The notes under the pieces were generated by a model. The model searched no databases and was not told where the DNA came from. It saw only the letters and a list, made by a program, of their open reading frames with translations. The position numbers were made by a program, and so were the translations under genes. From Solidesulfovibrio magneticus RS-1 (GTDB lineage: Bacteria > Desulfobacterota > Desulfovibrionia > Desulfovibrionales > Desulfovibrionaceae), in the NCBI RefSeq assembly GCF_000010665.1, contig NC_012796.1:310001-374000 (forward strand): DNA of 64,000 nt. Direction: 5' to 3'. Of the stretch, positions 8,839 to 17,202 are shown piece by piece; the first letter of the stretch is position 1, and the number at the start of each line of letters is the position of its first letter.

Positions 8839-11028
8839 ATGGAACTGCGCCTGCTCCTTGCCCTGCTGTGGCGTCGCCGCCGCCTCATGCTGCTGGTGTT
8901 CGGCCTGGTGGCCGGCGGCCTGACGCTGCTGACGCTTGTGTGCGAGACCCAGTACGTGGCCTCGGCCAAGGTCTATCTCTACCACTCCTCCACCAAGGCC
9001 AGCCTGCTGTCGCGCGTCAACCTCGACTCGGCCATGATGGGGTCGGCTTCGCTTACTGACGCCGAACGCGCCACCTACGAGGACCTGGCCACCATCGTGC
9101 CGGTCCTGAGGCCCCTGCTCGACGAGCTGCACCTGACGCGCAAGCGCAAGTCGCTCCAGCTCGTGGAAATGGTCCCGCTGGTACGCTGGGCCGTGGACAC
9201 CTGGCTGCCGCGTTTCGGCCGCCGACCCATGACCTATGAGGAGCTCACCAACAAATCCATCGTCCACATCCTCTTCCCCCGGCCCTATCTCAAGGCAGCC
9301 ATGATGGACGACGCCGACATCCTGGAGTTTTCCAGCTCGGCCGAGTCCATGGAGCTGGCCATGGCCCTGGCCAACGCCGCCGCCCGGTCGTTCATGGCCC
9401 GGGAGGCGGACATGCGCCACGGCGAGTGTCGGGAACTGGCCGCCGCCGCCGCCGCCGAACTGCCGCGCGCCCGCGAGGATTACGAAAAGGCCCTGGCCGA
9501 ACTGGGCAAGCTGCGCCAGCGCGAAAAGATCGTGGACCTCACCGCCGAGGGCGAAAAACTGGTGGAGCGCTTTTACAGCCTCAGCAACGAACGCGACTCC
9601 AACCGGCTGCTCCTGCTCAAGGCCCAGGGGATGTTGGCCAACGTCAAGGGGCAGATGGCCAAGCGCCCGGAATTCCGCAAATCCGGCGAATCCATCCAGC
9701 GTTCGAGCCTGATCGATTCCTTGAAGCTCACCCTGCGCGACCTTTACATGGATCTGGCCGTGGCCAAGACGCGCATGACCGCAGAGCATCCCCAGGTCAA
9801 GGAAATCGAGGGCAAGATCGAGGAGGCCAAGCGCCTGATAAAAGGCGAGGCCCAGAAGGTTTTCGGCTCCGAGACCATCTCCACCGACCCGACGTTTACC
9901 TTCTTAAACGAACGGGCGGCCGAATACACCGCCCAGGCCGCCGGCCTGGAGAGCCAGGACGCCGCCTACGGCTCCCTCCTCGACGCCCTGGAGGGCCGCA
10001 TCATGGCCTTCCCCGAGCGGGCGGCGGCCGAGGCCCTGCTCAAGGTCCGGGTGGCGGCCGGCGAACTGTTTCTCAGCAATTTGAACCAGCTCCACCGGGC
10101 GGCCGTGGCCGGACAGGCCCTCGACCTGTCCATCGCCCATCTGGTGGAGGCGGCCACGCCCCCGGGGCGCCTCGACGACTACATGCGCCCCAAACTCTCG
10201 CTCATGCTGGCCCTGGGCATTGTGCTGGGCGGGTTTCTGGCGCTGACCGCCGCCCTGCTGGCCGCCTACCTTGATTCCTCCCTCAGCCCGGCCGGCGCGG
10301 CCGTCCTGGGCGCGCCCGTGGCCGGGACGTTGCCCCGGCGGTCCGGACTCCCCCGGGCCCAGGCGGTGCGGCGGCTTCGCGACGCGCTTTTTCCCGTAAG
10401 CGGCCGGCCGCCCAAGGTGCTGGTCGTCGCCGACGCCCTGCCCGGCCCGACCCAGGCCATGGACGTGGCCTTGGAGCTGGGGGCGGCCCTGGCCCGGTCG
10501 GGCCGCTCCGTGGTCCTGGTGGACGCCGATCTCACCCGGCCAAGCCTCCATGCCCGCCTCGGGCTGCCGCTTGGCCCGGGGCTGGCCGAGGCCGTGGCCG
10601 GCAAGGTTTTTCGTGACGCCGTGATCCTGCCCGGCCCCGAGTCCGGGCTGTTTGCCCTGCCTGCCGGCCAGGGAGCCCTGTCGCCGGAAGCGGCCGAGGG
10701 GCTGCTGGATGCGCCGGCCGTGGCCGGGCTGCTGGACGGCTTGGGGCGGCGGTTTGACGTCGTGCTGGTGGCGACCGCGCCGGCCGGAGCCAGCGGCGAC
10801 GCCTGCTCCCTGGCCCGCCACGCCGACGCCGTGCTGGCCTGTCTGCGTCCTTGGGTCGATGACGCCGCCGCCGTGGCCCGGGCCACGGCCGATCTGGCCG
10901 CCGCCGCCGGCCGCGCGCCCCGGCTCGTGCTGGTGGGCGCGCCGGACGACGAACCCTCCCCCCGCGACGTGTGGGCCGACCTGCTGCGCCGGGCGCGGCA
11001 CAAGCGGGCGGCCGCGCCGACGGCCTAG
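8839..11028 (+). CDS. Wzc-like chain-length protein with degenerate kinase domain
   Basis: A 729-residue Wzz/Wzc-type protein: first membrane helix at about residues 14-34, a long periplasmic part with coiled coil (200-440), a PxxP-like stretch TPPGRLDDYMRPK before the second helix (453-477), and a cytoplasmic P-loop-type domain (520-720). Known BY-kinases carry Walker A (GxxxxGK[ST]) after the third strand. Here the same place reads ADALPGPTQAMDVALELG, with no GK[ST], whereas Walker A' (VVLVDADLTRP, about 558-568) is kept. No C-terminal tyrosine cluster is seen. So the protein probably sets polymer length and docks with Wza but is unlikely to be an active kinase. It directly follows the Wza-like gene. 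Confidence 0.88.
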   Translation: MELRLLLALLWRRRRLMLLVFGLVAGGLTLLTLVCETQYVASAKVYLYHSSTKASLLSRVNLDSAMMGSASLTDAERATYEDLATIVPVLRPLLDELHLTRKRKSLQLVEMVPLVRWAVDTWLPRFGRRPMTYEELTNKSIVHILFPRPYLKAAMMDDADILEFSSSAESMELAMALANAAARSFMAREADMRHGECRELAAAAAAELPRAREDYEKALAELGKLRQREKIVDLTAEGEKLVERFYSLSNERDSNRLLLLKAQGMLANVKGQMAKRPEFRKSGESIQRSSLIDSLKLTLRDLYMDLAVAKTRMTAEHPQVKEIEGKIEEAKRLIKGEAQKVFGSETISTDPTFTFLNERAAEYTAQAAGLESQDAAYGSLLDALEGRIMAFPERAAAEALLKVRVAAGELFLSNLNQLHRAAVAGQALDLSIAHLVEAATPPGRLDDYMRPKLSLMLALGIVLGGFLALTAALLAAYLDSSLSPAGAAVLGAPVAGTLPRRSGLPRAQAVRRLRDALFPVSGRPPKVLVVADALPGPTQAMDVALELGAALARSGRSVVLVDADLTRPSLHARLGLPLGPGLAEAVAGKVFRDAVILPGPESGLFALPAGQGALSPEAAEGLLDAPAVAGLLDGLGRRFDVVLVATAPAGASGDACSLARHADAVLACLRPWVDDAAAVARATADLAAAAGRAPRLVLVGAPDDEPSPRDVWADLLRRARHKRAAAPTA

Positions 11029-11090
11029 GCCCGGTTCGCCCGGGGGCCACGCTCCAAAAGGCCGTTTGCGCCGCAGATGGCCACCATGTC

Positions 11091-11129
11091 GCCCGGCTCT
11101 GGCCTGGGCCGGCCAGTCCAGAGCCGGGC
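11091..11129 (+). terminator. GC-rich hairpin after the Wzc-like gene
   Basis: A perfect 12-base inverted repeat, GCCCGGCTCTGG (11091-11102) and CCAGAGCCGGGC (11118-11129), with a 15-base loop, 62 bases beyond the Wzc stop. There is no T-run after it, so it may be a Rho-assisted terminator, an RNA-stability hairpin or an attenuator ahead of the next gene. The repeat is directly visible; its function is inferred. Confidence 0.45.
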
Positions 11130-11162
11130 CGACGCACGGGCCTCTTGCACTCCTGGCCCGGC

Positions 11163-13919
11163 GTGATAGACCCCTTGGCCGTGAAACATCTTACCGAAAA
11201 CCTGCGCCGTCCCTGGCCGTTTCTCCTGTTTCTGCTGGCCCTGGCCCCGCGTCTGCACGAACTGGGCGGGCCGTCTGTCGCCTTTTACGATGAGCTGACC
11301 ACGCTGATGCGGGCCATGGAGCCCTCGGTGGCCGACGTGGTGGCCGGGGCGGCCTGGCAGTATCCGCCGTTTATCGATTTCCAGCCGCCGCTGCACTACG
11401 TCGTCGTCCACCTGATGCTCTGGTTTTTCGGCCACAGCGACTTTTTCGCCCGCCTGCCGTCGGCCCTGGCCGGCGCGGCCTGCGCGCCTTTGCTGTTCCT
11501 CATCGGCCGCCGGCTTGGCGGCACGGCCTGCGGCCTTTTCGCCGGCGCGGCCTTGGCGGGATGCCTGTACCACGTGGACGTCAGCCAGCAGGTGCGGCTG
11601 TATGCCCTGTTCGGTTTCTTTTTCCTTGGGGCGTCGCTGTTTTTGCTGCGGGCGCTGTCCGGCGGTCACCGTCGGGACTGGCTCATGGTCGGCTGGTTTG
11701 GCGCGGCGGCCTTTTACACCTCGTATCTGTCCGCCGGGTTTCTGGCCTTCGCTGTCCTGGCCACGGGGCTGACCCTGGCCTGGCCCGAGGGCGACGAGGC
11801 CCCGCCGCGTCGCCGCACCCTGGCCGGCCTAGTCGTGGCCTGCTCCCTGATCCTTGTGGCCTTTGCCCCGTGGTGGCTGGCGACGTCGGGTCTGCGCCAG
11901 TATCTGCTTGGCGCGGGCGCACCCCATCTGGCGTCGCTTGGCGCGTCCCTGGAAGCGGCCTTTGCCGCGTTCGCCAGCCACTACGCCGCCTTTCTGGGCC
12001 GCCCGGCCTATCCTTGGCTACTGGCCGGCCCGGCCCTGGCCGGACTCCTTCTGGGTCTGGTCGACCCCGCCCGCCGGCGCGGGGCGGTCCTTGTCGGCCT
12101 GCTTTTCGTCTGCGTCTTTGGCCTGGCCTGGGGCCGGGCCACCACGGCTCACCATTTCCAGGTGCGCTACGTGCTGCCCTGCCTGTTCGCCGCCCTGCTG
12201 GCGGCCGGGCTTGGGGTCTCGGTGCTGCTGGCCCGGCTGTCGGCTCGCCGGGCGGTCCATATCCTGGCGTTGCTGCTCGGCCTGGGGCTGGCCGCGCCCA
12301 ATATCCCGGCCGCGCCGTTTTTTTATCGCCGCGACGACAGCCGTTTGAAAACCCTGGCCGCCGCCCTGGACGAGGCCGCTGCGCCCCGGGCGGCCCTGAT
12401 CTTGTGGCGCGAGTCCGATCCCTGGACGCGGCCCTATTTCGAGGCCTTTACGCGCTGGTATCTGCCCGGCCGGTTCCTGCCGTCCCTGCCCCACGGCGGG
12501 CCGGACGGCCGGTCTGCCCGGGAGGCCCTGGTCCTGGTCCCGACCAGCGGCGACGCCTCGGCCCGGCCCTTGCCCGAGACCGCGACGCCCGTCGCCGTCC
12601 TGGCCGGGGTGGGCGTCCACCGCCTGCCCCTGATAAATGCTTCCCCGAATCTGCCGCCCGTCGCCTTTTCGGCCGGTTTCCGGCCGGACACGGCCTTTGG
12701 CGAAATGGCTGCCTCGCGAAACCTCCGGGCCACGGGCGAGGGCCTCGTCCTGGCCGACCGTGGCCGGGCCGGGGAGGCCACCTACGTGTTCACGCCGCTG
12801 CCCGGCCAGACCGTGGTCCTGGCTTCACTGGCCATGGACGCCCGGATCACGGATTATCCGGACGACGACACGCCCACCGGCCGGGCCTTTGTCCTGGTCG
12901 GTCCGGACGCCGATTCGCTCATCCCTTACGATCCGGCCGCGCCGCCGCCACCGTCCAAATCACTGACCGTGCGCCTTATCCTGAGTCCGGGCTTCGAGCG
13001 CGAGCCCGTGGCCGTTACCCGGCTGGAGGCGCACCTGACGGTGTCCGGCGATCCCGGTCTGCCCGGGGCCGGGGCGGCCCAGCGGGCTGCCCGGCTGGCC
13101 GCCAACACCCCGGTGGCCCCGTGTCCGGCCGGCACGGCCTATCCGGGGCAGTACGTGCTCGACCCGTCGGGAAGCGTCTGTCCCTGGACCGTGGCCCTGT
13201 CGCCCGGCCGGCCGGCGGTCCTGGGCAACGCCGGCCAGGAGGCCTTTTCGCCTGAAGGCCTGACGCTGGCCGGCAACCCCGGCGGCGCGATCCTGGCCCT
13301 TGGCGGCGCGTCCGTGCCGCTGCCCTTGTCCGGCCCGGCCTGTCTTCGCGCCTTTCTGCAGCCGGGCGGCGAGGGCGAAGCCGTCCTGGCCCCGCTTTTT
13401 ACGGCCGAAGGGTTCGACCCGGGCGCGGCCGACGTCGGCGCCACGACCGTGCGCCTGCAAAACGATCCGGCCCTGTCCTGCCCCGACGCCAAGCCGTGTT
13501 TCGTGGCCTATGCCGCAACCACCGGCTATCCGGCCAAATCGCTGGAATTGACGTGGTTCCCGAGGCTTTTTGGCGATGCGGAAGGGAAAAACGGGGCGGT
13601 GGCCGAGGTGGCCCTGGGAGACGGCGAGTACCGGCTGCTGGACGCTTTCCTGAGCACCCGCTCGGGGCGCTGGGACGGGCTGGGAGTGATGCGCCGGGCT
13701 TCCCTCGACCTTGGCGGCTTCACGGGCACGGTGCGGGTGCGGTTTCGCCTGACCGGCGACGGGGGCCAGCTGTGGAGCGCGCCAGTCTACCCCATGGCCG
13801 CACGGCTGGTCCTGGACACGCGCAGCCTGCCGGCCCTGGAGCTGTCGCCGGGCACGACACCCCTTGGCGTTTCCTGCCCCGGAGAGTGTCGGGCGACCCT
13901 GGGCTTTGACGGACCCTAG
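11163..13919 (+). CDS. PMT/ArnT-type (GT39) membrane glycosyltransferase
   Basis: About 918 residues. The N-terminal half has roughly 11 membrane helices with the acidic first-loop motif FYDELTTLMRAMEPS, matching the Asp-Glu catalytic site of lipid-phosphate-sugar-dependent GT-C transferases (PMT, ArnT, dolichyl-phosphate-mannose mannosyltransferase). Another typical block is FFARLPSALAGAACAPLLF. After the last helix (about residue 420) comes a ~490-residue soluble, probably periplasmic C-terminal region, Pro/Gly/Ala-rich with beta-like segments, that I cannot assign. The start is uncertain: GTG 11163 and GTG 11181 both precede the first helix; a frame open from 10971 overlaps the Wzc gene and is rejected. 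It is transcribed with the export genes and should use a polyprenyl-phosphate sugar. Confidence 0.8.
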   Translation: MIDPLAVKHLTENLRRPWPFLLFLLALAPRLHELGGPSVAFYDELTTLMRAMEPSVADVVAGAAWQYPPFIDFQPPLHYVVVHLMLWFFGHSDFFARLPSALAGAACAPLLFLIGRRLGGTACGLFAGAALAGCLYHVDVSQQVRLYALFGFFFLGASLFLLRALSGGHRRDWLMVGWFGAAAFYTSYLSAGFLAFAVLATGLTLAWPEGDEAPPRRRTLAGLVVACSLILVAFAPWWLATSGLRQYLLGAGAPHLASLGASLEAAFAAFASHYAAFLGRPAYPWLLAGPALAGLLLGLVDPARRRGAVLVGLLFVCVFGLAWGRATTAHHFQVRYVLPCLFAALLAAGLGVSVLLARLSARRAVHILALLLGLGLAAPNIPAAPFFYRRDDSRLKTLAAALDEAAAPRAALILWRESDPWTRPYFEAFTRWYLPGRFLPSLPHGGPDGRSAREALVLVPTSGDASARPLPETATPVAVLAGVGVHRLPLINASPNLPPVAFSAGFRPDTAFGEMAASRNLRATGEGLVLADRGRAGEATYVFTPLPGQTVVLASLAMDARITDYPDDDTPTGRAFVLVGPDADSLIPYDPAAPPPPSKSLTVRLILSPGFEREPVAVTRLEAHLTVSGDPGLPGAGAAQRAARLAANTPVAPCPAGTAYPGQYVLDPSGSVCPWTVALSPGRPAVLGNAGQEAFSPEGLTLAGNPGGAILALGGASVPLPLSGPACLRAFLQPGGEGEAVLAPLFTAEGFDPGAADVGATTVRLQNDPALSCPDAKPCFVAYAATTGYPAKSLELTWFPRLFGDAEGKNGAVAEVALGDGEYRLLDAFLSTRSGRWDGLGVMRRASLDLGGFTGTVRVRFRLTGDGGQLWSAPVYPMAARLVLDTRSLPALELSPGTTPLGVSCPGECRATLGFDGP

Positions 13920-13955
13920 GGTCAGGTCCACCAATTAACGCGAACCACCCCTTTG

Positions 13956-14004
13956 CCCCGTCGAGGGGGGCAGGGGGGGATGATCCCCCCCGGCCGCCGG
14001 AGGC
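13956..14004 (-). repeat. Dispersed intergenic hairpin element, copy A
   Basis: Read on the plus strand: CCCC-5 nt-GGGG (13956-13968), then a perfect stem GGGGGGGA/TCCCCCCC with loop TGA (13973-13991), then the constant tail GGCCGCCGGAGGC (13992-14004). It lies 12 bases past the stop of the minus-strand gene ending at 14016, in a convergent gap. Further copies are at 26341 and 60090, and a variant is at 63440. A transcription-end or RNA 3'-end role is inferred from position. Confidence 0.7.
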
Positions 14005-14015
14005 CTCTCCCTCCC

Positions 14016-16409
14016 TCAGGGGCGCGTCACCGGACAACGGCCGCACACGATCCCTTTGCGCAGATCATGTCGGCTTGGATCGGCCAGAAGCGCCCGGGCG
14101 GCTTGATACTTTTCCCCGTTCCACAGTTGCGGCAGGGGTGTTTCAAAGACGTTGCCGAAATCCACGCTGGGGTCGCGCGGGTCGCGGCAGCAGGGGATGA
14201 GTCCGCCGTCCCAGTTGACGTAGGCCGAGCGGTACAGCCACGAGCAGCCCGGCGCGGCCTCGTGTTCGTGGGTCAGGGTCTGGCGTGGAAACATGGTCGA
14301 AAACCAGGCGTCGGGCGCGTCTTCGGGGAAAAAGGGTCGGATGAACCGCACCTGGTCCACGCCGAGCCTGGCCGCCGTTTCCCGGGCCAGCTCGATCTCG
14401 TGTTCATTAAATCCCGTCACGCAGTACTGCCAGTCGATAAAGGGCGTTTTGCGGCCGGCCGCCTTGCGGGCCGCGATGATGGCCTTCAAATTTTCCAAGG
14501 CCAGATCGGCGTTGCCGCCGCGCATGAACCGGCCGGCCGTCTCCTGGGTCACGCCGTGGCAGGAGAAGATCAGCACTTCCAGGCCGGAAGCCACGATGCG
14601 CCGGGGCAGGTCCGGGTCGCGGTGGTTGCAGTTGGACGACACGCCCACGCCGATATTGCGGTCGGCCGCGTAGCGGATCATCTCCAGGGTCTCGGGAAAC
14701 AAAAACGGCTCGCCGAAGCCGTACATGTTGATCTTGAACAACCACTTGCCGCAAGAGTCGATGATGCTCCTGAATTGCTCGAAGGTCATGCGCCCATAGG
14801 GGCGCTCGCCGGGCAGCGGGGCGCGGCGGTCGTCGTAGCAATAGGCGCAACGCAGGTTGCAGATGTTGGTGGTCTCGATCTTGAGGATGTAGGGCATGGA
14901 GTCGAGAACGGTCCGCTTTTGCAGCCGGTTGCGCTCGGCCGCAAAGAAGTTCCACAACCTTGCCGGCGTGGCGTGGCGCACGAAGGCCTGGGCGTGGCGT
15001 TTGAGGATTTTGAGCCGTTCGGCCGGTCCGGCCCCCTTGGTGGCCAATCCGGCGTCCAGCAGGCTTTTCTTGCCCGGGGCCGCGGGCTTGGCCGGGGCGC
15101 GACCCAGCAGATGGCCGGCCATTTTCAGCCCCTGGGAGGCCGCCGCCGGAGTGAGGCAGAAATAGAAGCCGCCCTGCCGCCCCACGGCGTGGAGATTGGC
15201 GATGTCGCGCACCGGGGCCATGGCCCGGGCCAGGCGATCTTCGTAATCCAGGGGATAGACCGGCATGGCCGCCGGCAGAGTGACCACCTTCGAAGCCCGC
15301 AGGGCCTGGGCCGGATACAGCCCCAGCCGGGCCACGTCGGCCACGCCCCGGGCCAGGGTCTTTTCTTCCGGTTCGGTCGCGTCTTCGAGGTTGACCTCCA
15401 GGCACAGGCCCTCGCGGTCGGCCGGGCCACGTTCGGCGAAGATCGACTCCGGATAATAGATGCGGTTGGCCTGCATGGCCGGATCGGGGTGGTAGCTGTA
15501 GACGTAGGGGCGCGGCACACGTTCCGTTCTGGCGTAGGTGAGCATGACCATGCGCATGGTCACGGTGGGCAGGCGCGGGGCGTCGCTGTCCAGGGCGTCC
15601 AGGAGCGCATTGGCCGGCGCGGTCCACACCACATGGGCCGGCGTGATTTCCCGGCCGTCGGCCACCACCTTGGCGATGCGCCCGCCGTCGCGGACAAGCC
15701 CGATGTGCGAGACGTTCGTGACCACCTCGCCGCCGGCCGCCTCGATGCGCCGGCGAAGGCTCGCCGCCAGATCGGCCATGCCGCCGGCCGGGTACCAGTA
15801 GCGCTGGCGCAGGCGGGACAGGGCGGCCAGCACGGCCTGCCCCTTGCCCCGGCGCACGAAGGGTTCCTTGTCGTTGTCGATGGTGCGGTCCACCCGGGCC
15901 AGCCAGTGGTGGTGCAGGGCTTCGGGCGGGGTCAGGGCCTTTTTGGCGAACAGGTCGCGGAAAAGCAGGTCGTAAAGGCCCGGGCCGCATTTTTCCGACA
16001 ACTCCAGGGCGGCCGAGATGGGCTCGGGCGGCGGCGCGCCCCGGCGCTTGAGGGCGGCGCGCAGCGCTTCGATCTGGTAGCGAAGGGGATAGCGGAAGAA
16101 ATCTAAATGGTTGGGGAACTTCCAATGCCGGCCGGCGGCGAAAATGGAAAAGGCGAAGGGCCGGCGGATGACCGGCGCGCCGGCGAGCAGGCCGCGCAAA
16201 AACGTCTCGCCCGGCCCGGGCGCGTCGAGAAAAAGGACGTGGGGGCCGAGGTCGAAGACCACGCCGTCCAGGGCCACCGAGCGCAAAAGCCCGCCGACCT
16301 CGGGTTCGCGTTCCAGGACCAGGCAGGGCCGGCCGGCTTCGGTCAGGCTCAGGGCGCAGGCCAGGCCGGCCACGCCGCCGCCGACAATGACGATGGGCTG
16401 TGCGTGCAT
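14016..16409 (-). CDS. FAD-dependent amine-oxidase-like / radical SAM-SPASM fusion
   Basis: A 797-residue two-enzyme fusion. Residues 1-435 form a flavin oxidoreductase of the protoporphyrinogen oxidase / phytoene desaturase / UDP-galactopyranose mutase type: IVGGGVAGLACALSL dinucleotide site, LEREPEVGGLLRS, a GVVFDLGPHVLF block and a C-terminal flavin motif VGRQGGFYF. After a ~70-residue linker comes a radical SAM domain with CNLRCAYC (Cys517, 521, 524), GFGEPFLFPE, and a C-terminal SPASM-like segment with CSW, IPCCRDP, LWNGEKY and CGRC. ATG 16409 is chosen because AAGGTG lies 9 bases upstream. The reading frame is continuous, so the fusion is real in this sequence. The substrate is unknown; a peptide or glycan precursor modified in two steps is possible. 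It is monocistronic and divergent from cheC. Confidence 0.85.
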   Translation of the reverse strand: MHAQPIVIVGGGVAGLACALSLTEAGRPCLVLEREPEVGGLLRSVALDGVVFDLGPHVLFLDAPGPGETFLRGLLAGAPVIRRPFAFSIFAAGRHWKFPNHLDFFRYPLRYQIEALRAALKRRGAPPPEPISAALELSEKCGPGLYDLLFRDLFAKKALTPPEALHHHWLARVDRTIDNDKEPFVRRGKGQAVLAALSRLRQRYWYPAGGMADLAASLRRRIEAAGGEVVTNVSHIGLVRDGGRIAKVVADGREITPAHVVWTAPANALLDALDSDAPRLPTVTMRMVMLTYARTERVPRPYVYSYHPDPAMQANRIYYPESIFAERGPADREGLCLEVNLEDATEPEEKTLARGVADVARLGLYPAQALRASKVVTLPAAMPVYPLDYEDRLARAMAPVRDIANLHAVGRQGGFYFCLTPAAASQGLKMAGHLLGRAPAKPAAPGKKSLLDAGLATKGAGPAERLKILKRHAQAFVRHATPARLWNFFAAERNRLQKRTVLDSMPYILKIETTNICNLRCAYCYDDRRAPLPGERPYGRMTFEQFRSIIDSCGKWLFKINMYGFGEPFLFPETLEMIRYAADRNIGVGVSSNCNHRDPDLPRRIVASGLEVLIFSCHGVTQETAGRFMRGGNADLALENLKAIIAARKAAGRKTPFIDWQYCVTGFNEHEIELARETAARLGVDQVRFIRPFFPEDAPDAWFSTMFPRQTLTHEHEAAPGCSWLYRSAYVNWDGGLIPCCRDPRDPSVDFGNVFETPLPQLWNGEKYQAARALLADPSRHDLRKGIVCGRCPVTRP

Positions 16410-16527
16410 AGGGTCAGTCACCTTCCGGGTGGAATTGTCGCGCGGGTCTATTCTAGCCCACAAGGTGGGGCGGCGTCTTGGGTTTTTGTTTGGCGTGCCG
16501 CGTCGTCCCTTTTGTGCCTGTCGGGGA

Positions 16528-16556
16528 TTTCCAAGTCCCTCGCCTCGGGCTATGAT
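16528..16556 (+). promoter_or_regulatory. Possible sigma-70-type promoter for the CheC gene
   Basis: TATGAT at 16551-16556 is a near-perfect -10 box. TTTCCA at 16528-16533 is a four-of-six -35 match at a 17-base spacing. It ends 29 bases before the start codon, and a GGAGGA ribosome site at 16571 lies between. The hexamers are seen; use as a promoter is inferred. Confidence 0.4.
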
Positions 16557-16585
16557 GAAGGCGTTGGACAGGAGGAACCCGGTTG

Positions 16586-17200
16586 ATGTCGCAGGAAATT
16601 AGTCTCGAAGCCCGCATGGATATTCTCGCCGAGTGCGTCAACATCGGCCTTGGCCGGGCGGCCGAGGCGCTTAACCGCATGTGCGAAAGCCATGTGGCGC
16701 TTTCGGCCCCGGAAATACGCGTCATGAACCGCCCGACCCTGACCGCCGCCGCCGCCGGCCGTTGCCCGGCCGTGTGCGAGGGCGTGTTTCTGCCCTTTGT
16801 CGGCCCCATGATGGGCATGACCGCCCTGGCCTTTGCCTACGGCGACGCGGCCAAGCTCGTCACCGGGCTCACCGCCGCCATGGGCATCGACGAACCCTCG
16901 GAAGACATGCGCGAGGACACCCTGCGCGAGGTGGGCAACGTCATCCTGGTCGGCGTGCTCGGGGCCATGGGCACCATGCTGGGCCTGCACGTCACCTACC
17001 AGCCCCTGTCCACGGCCAAGAGCCTGGAGCCGCTTCTGGCCGTGGCCGACGCCTGCCAGACCGTGACCCTCTATGTGCGGGCCCATTTCGTGCTGGAGCG
17101 CTTCCAGGTCACGGGCGACATCATGGTGGTGCTGGCCCAGGAGGGCTTTGACGCCCTGACCGCCGCCATTGACGGCAAAATCTTGGAAATGGGCGGTTGA
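16586..17200 (+). CDS. CheC-type chemotaxis phosphatase
   Basis: A 204-residue protein with both halves of the CheC/CheX/FliY active-site signature: ECVNIGLGRAAEALN (Glu and Asn near residues 16-19) and EVGNVILVGVLGAMG near residue 112. CheC proteins remove phosphate from CheY-P and in some species bind CheD. The length matches single-domain CheC. ATG 16586 has GGAGGA 10 bases upstream; a TTG one codon earlier is possible. Its TGA (17198-17200) is two bases before the ATG of the following radical SAM gene, so the two are almost certainly co-translated. No cheD or cheY is adjacent. The pairing of a chemotaxis phosphatase with a radical SAM enzyme is odd. Confidence 0.88.
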   Translation: MSQEISLEARMDILAECVNIGLGRAAEALNRMCESHVALSAPEIRVMNRPTLTAAAAGRCPAVCEGVFLPFVGPMMGMTALAFAYGDAAKLVTGLTAAMGIDEPSEDMREDTLREVGNVILVGVLGAMGTMLGLHVTYQPLSTAKSLEPLLAVADACQTVTLYVRAHFVLERFQVTGDIMVVLAQEGFDALTAAIDGKILEMGG

Positions 17201-17202
17201 CC

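Noticed and set aside
10971-11162. N-terminal extension of the PMT-type glycosyltransferase
   Set aside because: Overlaps the Wzc-like gene and encodes an Arg/Gly/Pro-rich leader; start at 11163 or 11181 fits the first helix.
14407-16125. 572-codon minus-strand frame inside the FAD/radical SAM fusion
   Set aside because: Alternative frame of the fusion gene; Arg/Pro/Ala-rich, no motifs.
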